Both the position numbers and the translations under genes were made by a program. A stretch of DNA of 13,615 nucleotides from an uncultured Lachnospiraceae bacterium (lineage in GTDB: Bacteria; Bacillota; Clostridia; Lachnospirales; Lachnospiraceae): contig CAJUDQ010000020.1 of assembly GCA_910585215.1 (NCBI GenBank), forward strand, positions 42,733-56,347. The letters run 5' to 3'. Shown piece after piece: positions 1-6,217 of the stretch. Every line of letters starts with the position of its first letter. The first letter of the stretch is position 1. The notes below the pieces were generated by a model that was not told the DNA's origin, searched no databases, and was given only the letters and a program-made list of their open reading frames with translations.

Positions 1-33
1 TTTATATTATATTATTAAAAAAGGAGAATATAT

Positions 34-1053
34 ATGGCACTTATTAAATGTCCAGAATGTGGAAAAGAAAATGTATCAAATACAGCTATGGCTTGTCCCT
101 ATTGTGGGTTTGCTATTAGAGAATTTTTTAATGAAAAGTCTGAAGACCAAACAAATTTTTATCAAATAAAATCAGAACTTTATAATAAAAAATTAGAAAA
201 ACAAAAAAACTCTTACCAAATAGAATCAGAATTAGCAAAAATTTGTGCTAAACTAGATGAATTTTATATTCGCGAAGGGGCATATTGGTATAAAGAAGAT
301 AGAAGCACATATGATTTTTTCAATATGAATGGTTATATGACAGAAAGTGAAGCGATTAAATGCAATAAACCAAGATTAGGATATTATGAATGTTTAAAAT
401 ATTTAGAAGAAAAAATTATAGAAGCATATAATATATGTAAAAATACTACGTATGGAATGTCACAATATAATGAATTTGTCTGTGGATTATTTAAAATACT
501 ATCTTTTGATAAATATGATTTTTTACCTTATGGTTCAACGATGTATTTATATAATATACTCCATGTAGAAATATTAGAGAGAGATACTATTTTAGAAATT
601 GCAAAACAAAATGCAACAGGAATTTATACAATTTGGAGTGCTGGTGAATTAAATATATTGTTTAAGAAACTAAATGCAGCAGACCAACGTTTATGCATTT
701 CTTATTTTGGACAGAAATATAAGCCACAGCTTACAAATGATGTAGATATTGAAGGATTATATCAAAAATGGTTAGAATATAAAAATCAAGATAAAGAATT
801 TGACGAAAACTGGATTAGCTTTTTTAAAGGAAAGAGAAACTCAATAAAAATGTCATCACAATCATTCCCAGACATAGATGAAAAACTAAAATCATCAAAT
901 CAGAATAACCAAAATAAATATATTCCCAAATGTCCCACTTGTGGAAGTCCTGATATCAAAAAAATTTCCGGAGTATCTAAAGCCTTATGGGGAATATTTT
1001 CACAAAAAGTACATAAACAATGGCGATGTAATAACTGTGACAACGAATGGTAA
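34..1053 (+). CDS. Hypothetical protein with zinc ribbons at both ends
   Basis: Function is not recognised. The 339-residue protein begins with a CxxC...CxxC zinc ribbon (C6, C9, C21, C24, with CPECG and CPYCG knuckles) and ends with a second one (C300, C303, C332, C335; CPTCG ... RCNNC). The C-terminal ribbon, with its KKISG spacer and terminal aromatic residue, resembles small ribbons found on many phage- and accessory-region proteins. The roughly 270 residues between are charged and rich in K, N, E and Y, with no membrane segment or catalytic motif I can name. An AAGGAG site at 21-26 lies seven bases before the ATG, so the start is well supported. Base composition is more AT-rich than the housekeeping genes to the right, which together with the neighbouring insertion-sequence debris suggests an accessory, possibly transferred gene. 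A nucleic-acid-binding role is possible but only inferred from the ribbons. Confidence 0.8.
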   Translation: MALIKCPECGKENVSNTAMACPYCGFAIREFFNEKSEDQTNFYQIKSELYNKKLEKQKNSYQIESELAKICAKLDEFYIREGAYWYKEDRSTYDFFNMNGYMTESEAIKCNKPRLGYYECLKYLEEKIIEAYNICKNTTYGMSQYNEFVCGLFKILSFDKYDFLPYGSTMYLYNILHVEILERDTILEIAKQNATGIYTIWSAGELNILFKKLNAADQRLCISYFGQKYKPQLTNDVDIEGLYQKWLEYKNQDKEFDENWISFFKGKRNSIKMSSQSFPDIDEKLKSSNQNNQNKYIPKCPTCGSPDIKKISGVSKALWGIFSQKVHKQWRCNNCDNEW

Positions 1054-1167
1054 AAATTGTATAAAAACCAAATTATAGAGACTGTCACAAAATAATCATT
1101 ATATACAATATATGGTATTTGAGATTATGAAGAAAAGTCTGTCAATAGAAATCTTCTATGACAATGA

Positions 1168-1202
1168 ATGGCGAAAAACTTAAAAAGTATACTTTTCGTC
1201 AT
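1168..1202. repeat. Inverted repeat around a 14-base palindrome
   Basis: The arms ATGGCGAAAA (1168-1177) and TTTTCGTCAT (1193-1202) pair with one G-U position. The segment 1183-1196 (AAAAGTATACTTTT) is in itself a perfect palindrome. A TTTTATTATAT run follows on the plus strand. It could act as a weak terminator for the upstream gene, an operator, or a relic of a mobile-element end; the sequence does not decide between these. Confidence 0.4.
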
Positions 1203-1232
1203 TTTATTATATAACACCTTCACACATGTATG

Positions 1233-1481
1233 TCAAGAGCAGGCGGTGTTTCTGCCTGTCTCATTGACAAAGATATGTCTGATTGAATATGTGGCGTTAT
1301 TGTTGATGCCTAAATCTATGGAGTAGATTATCTGGTCCTGAATATCTACATTTTTAAATTTTACTTTATCTTCAAATATGAATATTATATACTGGCATTT
1401 CTCTTGTTTCTTCAGTGTTGAGATATACTCCTTCTTAAATCTCCAATGGTTTTGTATGTATTTTATATACTGTCTGTTTAG
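1233..1481 (-). pseudogene. Remnant of IS200/IS605-type tnpB (OrfB) transposon nuclease
   Basis: An open stretch of 82 codons on the minus strand with no start codon translates to a peptide containing FEDKVKFKN followed by DQIIYSIDLGINNNATYSI. The SIDLGINNNAT segment matches the first RuvC-like catalytic motif of TnpB/OrfB proteins (the D of DLGINN is the catalytic aspartate), and the preceding FIFEDKV resembles the strand normally just before it. TAA closes the frame upstream at 1482-1484 and TGA ends it at 1233-1235, shortly after the motif. Intact TnpB proteins are several hundred residues long and carry two further RuvC motifs and a zinc ribbon, none of which is visible nearby. This is therefore a small decayed internal fragment of an old insertion. 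No tnpA and no clear element ends were found. Recognition is by motif memory, not by a search. Confidence 0.6.
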
Positions 1482-1607
1482 TTAAAACTATTGAATTTTT
1501 TATTTTTATACTATTTTGTATTACTCTTGCTTTTAGATAAATAAAAAATCTTTGAGCAAAACTCAAACTTCTGTACATAGAAGTAAGTAAATATGTAAAA
1601 AATATAG

Positions 1608-1640
1608 AAGGACAGATTCATTCTGAGTCCTTTGTTTTTT
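1608..1640 (+). terminator. Possible rho-independent terminator or attenuator
   Basis: AAGGAC (1608-1613) pairs with GTCCTT (1627-1632), and is followed by TGTTTTTT. Two smaller stems precede it: TTTGAG/CTCAAA (1551-1567) and ACTTCT/AGAAGT (1567-1584). No plus-strand gene ends close by, so it may be a leader structure ahead of the membrane-protein gene starting at 1732, or a leftover of a lost gene. Confidence 0.45.
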
Positions 1641-1731
1641 ACAGAATGTAATCTAAAAATATTTATATAACTTTCATAATTATTATAAAAATAAAAGCTG
1701 CATAATATTATTAAAAAATAAGGAGTATAAT

Positions 1732-2214
1732 ATGATAAAAACAAAAAATACAATCAGGAAATATTTTAAAATTTTTCTAAAAATTATTTTTGCCTATGCT
1801 TTAACAGGTGGATTATATCTTATTACAGAAACTGTTTTCAGGCATTATACTTTTATTGAAATGTTTTACCTTGCCGGATGTGTTGGACTTGCTGCCATGT
1901 TTTTCAATAATATTTTTTCATACGATATAGATTATCTTCTACAGATATTCATCATAGGAAGTATATGTATTTTGGGAGAAGGCCTTGTAGGCAATCGTTT
2001 AAATACAGATTATCATATGTGGGATTACCGTACATTGCCTGGTTCTATGTGGAATGACCAAATTAATATTATTTTCATGATGGTATGGTATGTGCTTGTG
2101 GCTATTATTATTCCTATCCTGGATTATATTGACTGGAAGCTGTTTGATTATAAAAAAGACATACCTCCATACTATGTAATATTGGGAAAAAAAGTATTTC
2201 AATTTAAAAAATAA
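1732..2214 (+). CDS. Putative ABC-transporter type IV / CmpB-like membrane protein
   Basis: The 160-residue protein has four hydrophobic segments (about residues 12-32, 42-60, 66-86 and 108-130) and a short basic tail. It carries the signature of the small family annotated as putative ABC-transporter type IV (CmpB domain): a GGxxYxxxE stretch in the first helix (GGLYLITET), an ExxxGxxxN motif (EGLVGNRLN) and, just after it, WDYRTLPG followed by a hydrophobic helix. Biochemical function of this family is poorly established; despite the name there is no ATPase or other transporter subunit beside it here. An AAGGAG at 1720-1725 lies six bases before the ATG and fixes the start. The gene stands alone, between a gene-free region and an inverted-repeat element. 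Several standard residues are changed (for example the usual RGxxHWSM-type segment reads RHYTFIEM), so this is a divergent member. Confidence 0.7.
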   Translation: MIKTKNTIRKYFKIFLKIIFAYALTGGLYLITETVFRHYTFIEMFYLAGCVGLAAMFFNNIFSYDIDYLLQIFIIGSICILGEGLVGNRLNTDYHMWDYRTLPGSMWNDQINIIFMMVWYVLVAIIIPILDYIDWKLFDYKKDIPPYYVILGKKVFQFKK

Positions 2215-2230
2215 TCCAAACCAGTCAAAC

Positions 2231-2324
2231 GGGCTGTTGCAAAAATAACTTTAGGTACAATATTATATTACAATCCCATGTGGATACACAAGATATTGTG
2301 CCTGACTATTATTTTGCAACAGCC
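2231..2324. mobile_element. MITE-like inverted-repeat element (94 bases)
   Basis: GGGCTGTTGCAAAAATAA (2231-2248) is mirrored by TTATTTTGCAACAGCC (2309-2324); the two 16-17-base ends differ by a single A. Pairing continues inward (AGGTACAATAT at 2253-2263 against ATATTGTGCCT at 2293-2303, one G-U), leaving a loop of about 30 bases, so the whole element can fold into one long hairpin. GGGCTGTTGCAAAA-type ends are typical of insertion-sequence termini, which suggests a non-autonomous miniature element. Alternatively it is a large bidirectional terminator between the converging genes ending at 2214 and 2433. No convincing target-site duplication was seen. Confidence 0.6.
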
Positions 2325-2432
2325 TTATTTTATACTACTAAAAAGCTATCCTGCTATTTTTATTTTTCTCATAAAACATATAACTTTCTGAATATTTTCT
2401 GCCCTTTTTCTCCTGTTAAATTTTCTCATTTA

Positions 2433-3605
2433 TTATATACTTGTATTATTTTGAAACTTCTTCCTGTATACATATTTCTTCAGCCATGCTTCATCATAAT
2501 AATCTCCATATTCAGCCATCTGACATCCATAACACAAATCCTCAGCTATCTCCAGCAAAGTTTCCTTCAGTTCCAGCCTATTTTTCCATTTTTCTTCTAT
2601 TTTGTCATATCCCAAATATGCTCCTAAAATATTTCCGGTGACTGCTCCGGTAGAATCGCTGTCTCCACTGTGATTCACTGCTGCTATGATTCCCTTTGAA
2701 AAATTATCCTGATATTTCAGGCTGCAATAAAGAGCAATTGCCAAAGTTTCCTCTGCTACCCATCCTTCCCCAAGCTGTCTGATATTTTCTTCATCGCTTC
2801 TGTTATTTTTTGACAAAAGTATCGCTTTATCCATAATGGAAGTCAAAACTGTCAAATTGTTATTACCTGTAAATAACTGAACAATCGCATGTTTGCTCTC
2901 TTCTACAATATCATATAAATTTCTATGACTGCTTTGATTTTCATAAACTGCACAGTGAATAATATGCACCAACACTGCTGCAGGCATATAACCAAGAGAA
3001 TGTCCATGTGTAATAGAAGCTGCTTTTGCCCCTTCAAGGTCTATTTTCTGTATTGATTTATAGTTCATATGAGCACACAAAGCAATTGGAGCAATACGCA
3101 TAATTCCTCCACAACCCTTGCTGTCATTTATCGGTTCTGTAAGACTTCCCTTTCTTCCTGATTTTAAAGCAGACAGACAGCTATTGCCCGGTGCTCTGTT
3201 GTCATAAAGCTGTGGTATATCCAAAAGCCAAGATATTCCTTCTGTTTCATCAGGGTTTTCAAAAACTTCCCTTTTCATTTTGGTCTGAGTAGTCAGCCAG
3301 TCAAGATAAGCCATATATATGTAATCTTCGATGGGAGCCATAATTCCACGCAGACAGCCACGGGTATACCCATACAGTATACCCGTGGCTGTAAACAATG
3401 TCATTTGAGTATCATCAGAAATCAGCGCTTTTTCTGTCTGACTGTCTAACTGATATTCTGTGATTCCACCAGCACCAAATTGTTTCTGAATTTCTCTCCA
3501 TGAAAAAAATTCGACCGGATAACCCAGAGCGTCCCCAGCAGCGCCTCCGACAAGGCAGCCACAGATTTTATCTAAATACTTTTTATTTGCTTCTTTTTTA
3601 TTCAA
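2433..3605 (-). CDS. ADP-ribosylglycohydrolase family protein
   Basis: The family (DraG/ARH) removes ADP-ribose from modified proteins, nucleic acids or small molecules using two magnesium ions. The 390-residue protein shows its hallmarks in order: GCLVGGAAGDALG (residues 16-28), the first metal motif SDDT (63-66), CGGIMR (165-170), THGH (199-202), and the second metal motif GDSDSTG (314-320) followed by AVTGNILGA. All expected metal ligands appear intact, so it should be active; substrate is unknown. The start is a TTG with an AAGGTG site seven bases upstream; the next in-frame ATG is at residue 68, which would delete the conserved N-terminal motif. It starts only 36 bases after the chemoreceptor-like gene, with no promoter between, so it is the third gene of the FIST-MCP operon. 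An out-of-frame 8-codon reading frame starting at 3624 overlaps the TTG start. Confidence 0.88.
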   Translation of the reverse strand: MNKKEANKKYLDKICGCLVGGAAGDALGYPVEFFSWREIQKQFGAGGITEYQLDSQTEKALISDDTQMTLFTATGILYGYTRGCLRGIMAPIEDYIYMAYLDWLTTQTKMKREVFENPDETEGISWLLDIPQLYDNRAPGNSCLSALKSGRKGSLTEPINDSKGCGGIMRIAPIALCAHMNYKSIQKIDLEGAKAASITHGHSLGYMPAAVLVHIIHCAVYENQSSHRNLYDIVEESKHAIVQLFTGNNNLTVLTSIMDKAILLSKNNRSDEENIRQLGEGWVAEETLAIALYCSLKYQDNFSKGIIAAVNHSGDSDSTGAVTGNILGAYLGYDKIEEKWKNRLELKETLLEIAEDLCYGCQMAEYGDYYDEAWLKKYVYRKKFQNNTSI

Positions 3606-3641
3606 TCGTACACACCTTTTTCATATCAAATTGCATTGTTT

Positions 3642-4568
3642 TTATTTCTCATTTCCTATATATTCCTTTACAATCGGCGGAATCTGTGACATCATATTAT
3701 CAATATCTTCAAACATTGCGCTTTTTGTTGTTCCCAAACTGCTTGCATAATTGATATGTTTTACCACATCCTGATACTGCGCCTTTGTCCTGTTAAAAAA
3801 TTCACAAAGCTCTGTCAGAGACATTTTAGAATCTCCAATTACCCTGGATATCTCCATTTGTACCGAAGTTGCACCCTCTGCTGCCTGTGTAATTTTATCA
3901 AATGTATCATACGTTTCATTCACTTTATTAATACTCTGGTCAAGTGCCTGTTGTGAAGTATTGATATCTGTATTTAATGCTTCTGTCCCGCTTTCCACTT
4001 CATTAATACCAGAATCTATTTCTCCTACCAGATTTTTAATTTCATCTGCCAGATTTTTTACTTCCGATGCCACTACAGCAAACCCTTTTCCGTTATCTCC
4101 TGCTCTTACTGCCTCAATAGATGCATTTAATGCCAAAATATTGGTCTGGTCGGCAATGGTTATAATTTTATTGGTACATGATTTTATTTTTTTCAAAGCA
4201 GCCTGAAATTCCAGAAAAGTATTTTCCATTTCACCAAAATGTGTTTCTACCTGCATGGAGCTTCTTTTCAATTCTTCTACTTCATCCTGCGCCTGTATTA
4301 CGGACTGGCTGATTTCTTCCTTTACATTTTCAAACTGCTGTGCTGCCTGATTGATATTTGAAAAGGTCTGCTCAAAATCATGAAGTTTCTCTTGAAAACT
4401 TTCCGTTTCCCCAAGCACATTGCCAAAAGAACTGCTGACCATACTGAGTTCCTGAAGAGAATCCACCTCTTTCTGCACCAAATCTCTGTGGTATCCTTTT
4501 AAACTGTCTATCACATAAGTAACAGGATACAGGCCATCTGCTTTATTCTGCTTTTTTTTCAACTTCAT
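3642..4568 (-). CDS. Soluble methyl-accepting chemotaxis-type signalling protein
   Basis: The 308-residue protein consists almost entirely of the cytoplasmic MCP hairpin. The highly conserved tip lies near the centre: IADQTNILALNASIEA (138-153), VRAG (154-157) and GKGFAVVASEVKNLA (160-174), the segment that contacts CheA/CheW and packs receptor trimers. Heptad-rich coiled-coil arms of about 130 residues lie on each side. There is no transmembrane helix, HAMP or ligand-binding domain; the first 30 residues are only a short basic head. Input must therefore come from a partner, and the obvious one is the FIST-domain protein encoded 13 bases upstream. AAAGGAGG seven bases before the ATG, overlapping the end of the FIST gene, supports tight co-translation. 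No cheA, cheW or flagellar genes are in the window, so whether it feeds a chemotaxis array or another output is open. Confidence 0.88.
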   Translation of the reverse strand: MKLKKKQNKADGLYPVTYVIDSLKGYHRDLVQKEVDSLQELSMVSSSFGNVLGETESFQEKLHDFEQTFSNINQAAQQFENVKEEISQSVIQAQDEVEELKRSSMQVETHFGEMENTFLEFQAALKKIKSCTNKIITIADQTNILALNASIEAVRAGDNGKGFAVVASEVKNLADEIKNLVGEIDSGINEVESGTEALNTDINTSQQALDQSINKVNETYDTFDKITQAAEGATSVQMEISRVIGDSKMSLTELCEFFNRTKAQYQDVVKHINYASSLGTTKSAMFEDIDNMMSQIPPIVKEYIGNEK

Positions 4569-4581
4569 TTTCTATCCTCCT

Positions 4582-5637
4582 TTATTCAAATACCACACAG
4601 GTCATAGACTGATTGACAAACTGATTGTTATAGTGTTCTCCATATCCAACAAACCCCGTGTGATTTCCCAAACGGCTCATTTCATGCAGATATTCCTGCA
4701 TATAATGATTGTCGCTGAACAATCGATAACGAAATAGACAGTTTACAGAAAATACCGCCGAAATTCTTGAAAAATCTCTTTGAATCGCCTGAATCGTCTG
4801 ATTGACAATTTCTTTGTAATCTCCAAGCTCCAGCATAATCAGCACATCGGAATCATTAACCTGTCGAAAGCATGCAAGTGCATTCCCGTCTACTTCTTTG
4901 ATAGAGATGATGCAAATTTCATCTCCATTAATTTTTCCAAATGGATTTTTAAAGGTTTGCGTCAATATTTCTTTTTCCGTAATATGAAGAATATTTTGAT
5001 ATGTCTGTTTTGCAGACCTTCCATTCAATTCACCGATAATATATTTTGTCTTGTCTGTCCGCGAAGCAATAAAACGATAATCCCCCATTTGATGATAAAT
5101 ATTCTCTTTATAAGCCTTTACTTTTCCGCCGTTATTTTTTACAAGAGCATAGGCAACGGCATCTTTATATACTTTTCCATTGGCAGATACCAGTCCGGCA
5201 TCTCCTGTTCCTCCTACCAGTGAAATATTTCTTTGTTTTAATACGCTATGTATTGTTGTCAATACACAGGCATCGTTTCCAGAACACAAATCCAGACATA
5301 TGGTATTCTGCTGTGAACCATTTATTTTCTGTACATCTTTTTCAAGACGGCTGATATATTTGACCGGCATAACAGATACTTCCTCAAGAACATTGGCTAT
5401 TGCATTTACTCCTCCAGAAAAAGCAACAATACCAACACCTTTTTCCACAACGCTAACATCATAACTCATCCCTATACAGCCAATACTTGGTACTTTTGGA
5501 AAAAGCTCCTCCAGTTTTTTTACATGTTCTTCAAACTGCGAATTGTTTGAAAACAGCATAATAAACTGCGGATTGCTTAAACCATGCACAGCTTCTTTCA
5601 GATTTCCGTTCTGACTCATACCAAAAAACTGTTTCAT
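4582..5637 (-). CDS. FIST domain sensor protein
   Basis: Recognised as an FIST signal-transduction protein (FIST_N followed by FIST_C), a predicted small-ligand sensor family, often linked to chemoreceptors and two-component systems. Supporting features are the N-terminal FSNNSQFEEHVKKL and PSIGCIGMSYD segment, the GGTGDAGL glycine-rich turn, and the C-terminal stretch with SVNCLFRYRLF and GNHTGFVGYGEHY, which matches the closing FIST_C pattern in which a Cys and a GxxxxGE-like turn are typical. No signal peptide or membrane helix, so it is cytosolic. I chose the ATG at 5637 (351 residues) because a GGGAGG site lies nine bases before it; an in-frame ATG at 5670 adds 11 residues but has no ribosome binding site. 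It is the first gene of an operon with the soluble MCP 13 bases downstream and the ADP-ribosylglycohydrolase after that. The ligand cannot be read from sequence. Confidence 0.8.
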   Translation of the reverse strand: MKQFFGMSQNGNLKEAVHGLSNPQFIMLFSNNSQFEEHVKKLEELFPKVPSIGCIGMSYDVSVVEKGVGIVAFSGGVNAIANVLEEVSVMPVKYISRLEKDVQKINGSQQNTICLDLCSGNDACVLTTIHSVLKQRNISLVGGTGDAGLVSANGKVYKDAVAYALVKNNGGKVKAYKENIYHQMGDYRFIASRTDKTKYIIGELNGRSAKQTYQNILHITEKEILTQTFKNPFGKINGDEICIISIKEVDGNALACFRQVNDSDVLIMLELGDYKEIVNQTIQAIQRDFSRISAVFSVNCLFRYRLFSDNHYMQEYLHEMSRLGNHTGFVGYGEHYNNQFVNQSMTCVVFE

Positions 5638-5670
5638 CGTAAGATTCCTCCCTTTATGCTTTTGAATCAT

Positions 5671-5692
5671 ATGACATTCAAAATTTTGTCAT
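5671..5692. promoter_or_regulatory. Dyad in the FIST operon leader, possible operator
   Basis: ATGACA (5671-5676) and TGTCAT (5687-5692) form an inverted repeat, and CAAAATTTTG (5679-5688) within it is a second perfect palindrome with a shifted centre. It lies between the -10 box and the ribosome binding site of the FIST gene, a usual place for a repressor site. No regulator gene is adjacent. Confidence 0.35.
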
Positions 5693-5701
5693 GTAGATTA
5701 T

Positions 5702-5731
5702 ATTATACTTGATATTGATATACGAGGTCAA
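5702..5731 (-). promoter_or_regulatory. Promoter of the FIST-MCP-ADP-ribosylglycohydrolase operon
   Basis: On the minus strand TTGACC (5731-5726) and TATAAT (5707-5702) are separated by 18 bases, a near-consensus sigma-A-type promoter. It begins only about 20 bases after the smpB stop codon, with no terminator between, so some read-through from smpB is also possible. Confidence 0.7.
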
Positions 5732-5749
5732 CAACTTTCTGCATTCTGT

Positions 5750-6217
5750 CTAATATAGATTTTTTACCTTGAAATCTCTCTCTACTTCTCTTCTCTGGTC
5801 TTTTTTCGCAATATCCTGTCGCTTATCATACAATTTCTTTCCTCTTGCCAGCCCAACCTGTATTTTTACAAGACTTCCCTTAAAATACACCTCCAATGGC
5901 ACCAAAGTATATCCCTTTTGTACAAGCTGTCCTGAGATTTTATTGATTTCATATTTGTGCAACATAAGTTTTTTTACACGCAGAGGGTCCTTGTTAAAAA
6001 TATTTCCTTTTTCATAAGGACTGATATGCATATTATAAATAAATACTTCTCCATTTTCAATACGGATAAACGCTTCCTTAACACTGCATTTTCCCATTCT
6101 CAAAGATTTTACTTCTGTTCCATGCAGGCAGACCCCTGCCTCATAAGTATCCTCTATAAAATAATCATGTCTGGCTTTTTTATTATTCGCTATCATCTTG
6201 TGAGCTTCCTTCGCCAT
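5750..6217 (-). CDS. smpB: SsrA-binding protein SmpB
   Basis: SmpB binds tmRNA and delivers it with EF-Tu to ribosomes stalled on mRNAs lacking a stop codon. The 155-residue protein matches the family along its length: NKKARHDYFIEDTYEAG near the N terminus, HGTEVKSLRMGK, the NMHISPYEKGN block, DPLRVKKLMLHKYEI, and LARGKKLYDKR leading into the basic C-terminal tail that occupies the ribosomal decoding channel. The start is ambiguous: the ATG at 6217 has GGAGAGG upstream and gives the usual length; a second ATG at 6196 (starting MIANNKK) also has AAGGAAG before it. The first overlaps the end of rnr by 35 bases, the second by 14, so translation is coupled to rnr either way. RNase R is known to degrade the mRNAs released by this system, so the overlap makes functional sense. 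The tmRNA gene itself is not in the window. Confidence 0.95.
   Translation of the reverse strand: MAKEAHKMIANNKKARHDYFIEDTYEAGVCLHGTEVKSLRMGKCSVKEAFIRIENGEVFIYNMHISPYEKGNIFNKDPLRVKKLMLHKYEINKISGQLVQKGYTLVPLEVYFKGSLVKIQVGLARGKKLYDKRQDIAKKDQRREVERDFKVKNLY

Larger units (their letters stand above)
1054..1731. other. Gene-free AT-rich stretch with mobile-element debris
   Basis: No intact gene is supported in these 678 bases. They hold the tnpB fragment at 1233-1481, the palindrome at 1168-1202, and a cluster of three small hairpins at 1551-1640 ending in a T-run. The sequence at 1078-1095 (GAGACTGTCACAAAATAA) looks like a typical insertion-sequence terminus and resembles the ends of the inverted-repeat element at 2231-2324, but no partner end was found here. 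The region is best read as an insertion graveyard between two accessory genes. Confidence 0.6.

Noticed and set aside
1112..1183. 23-codon frame ending in DNEWRKT
   Set aside because: No ribosome binding site; apart from the DNEW echo nothing suggests that it is translated.
1511..1753. 80-codon hydrophobic frame on the minus strand
   Set aside because: It starts with TTG inside the CmpB-like gene, has no ribosome binding site, and its F/Y/I content follows from AT-rich sequence.
2280..2641. Plus-strand frames of 115 and 66 codons
   Set aside because: They overlap the inverted-repeat element and the antisense of the ADP-ribosylglycohydrolase gene and show no ribosome binding site or family motif.
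5638..5750. tmRNA (ssrA) gene next to smpB
   Set aside because: The gap after smpB holds only the FIST promoter and leader; no tmRNA-like ends or tag reading frame are present.
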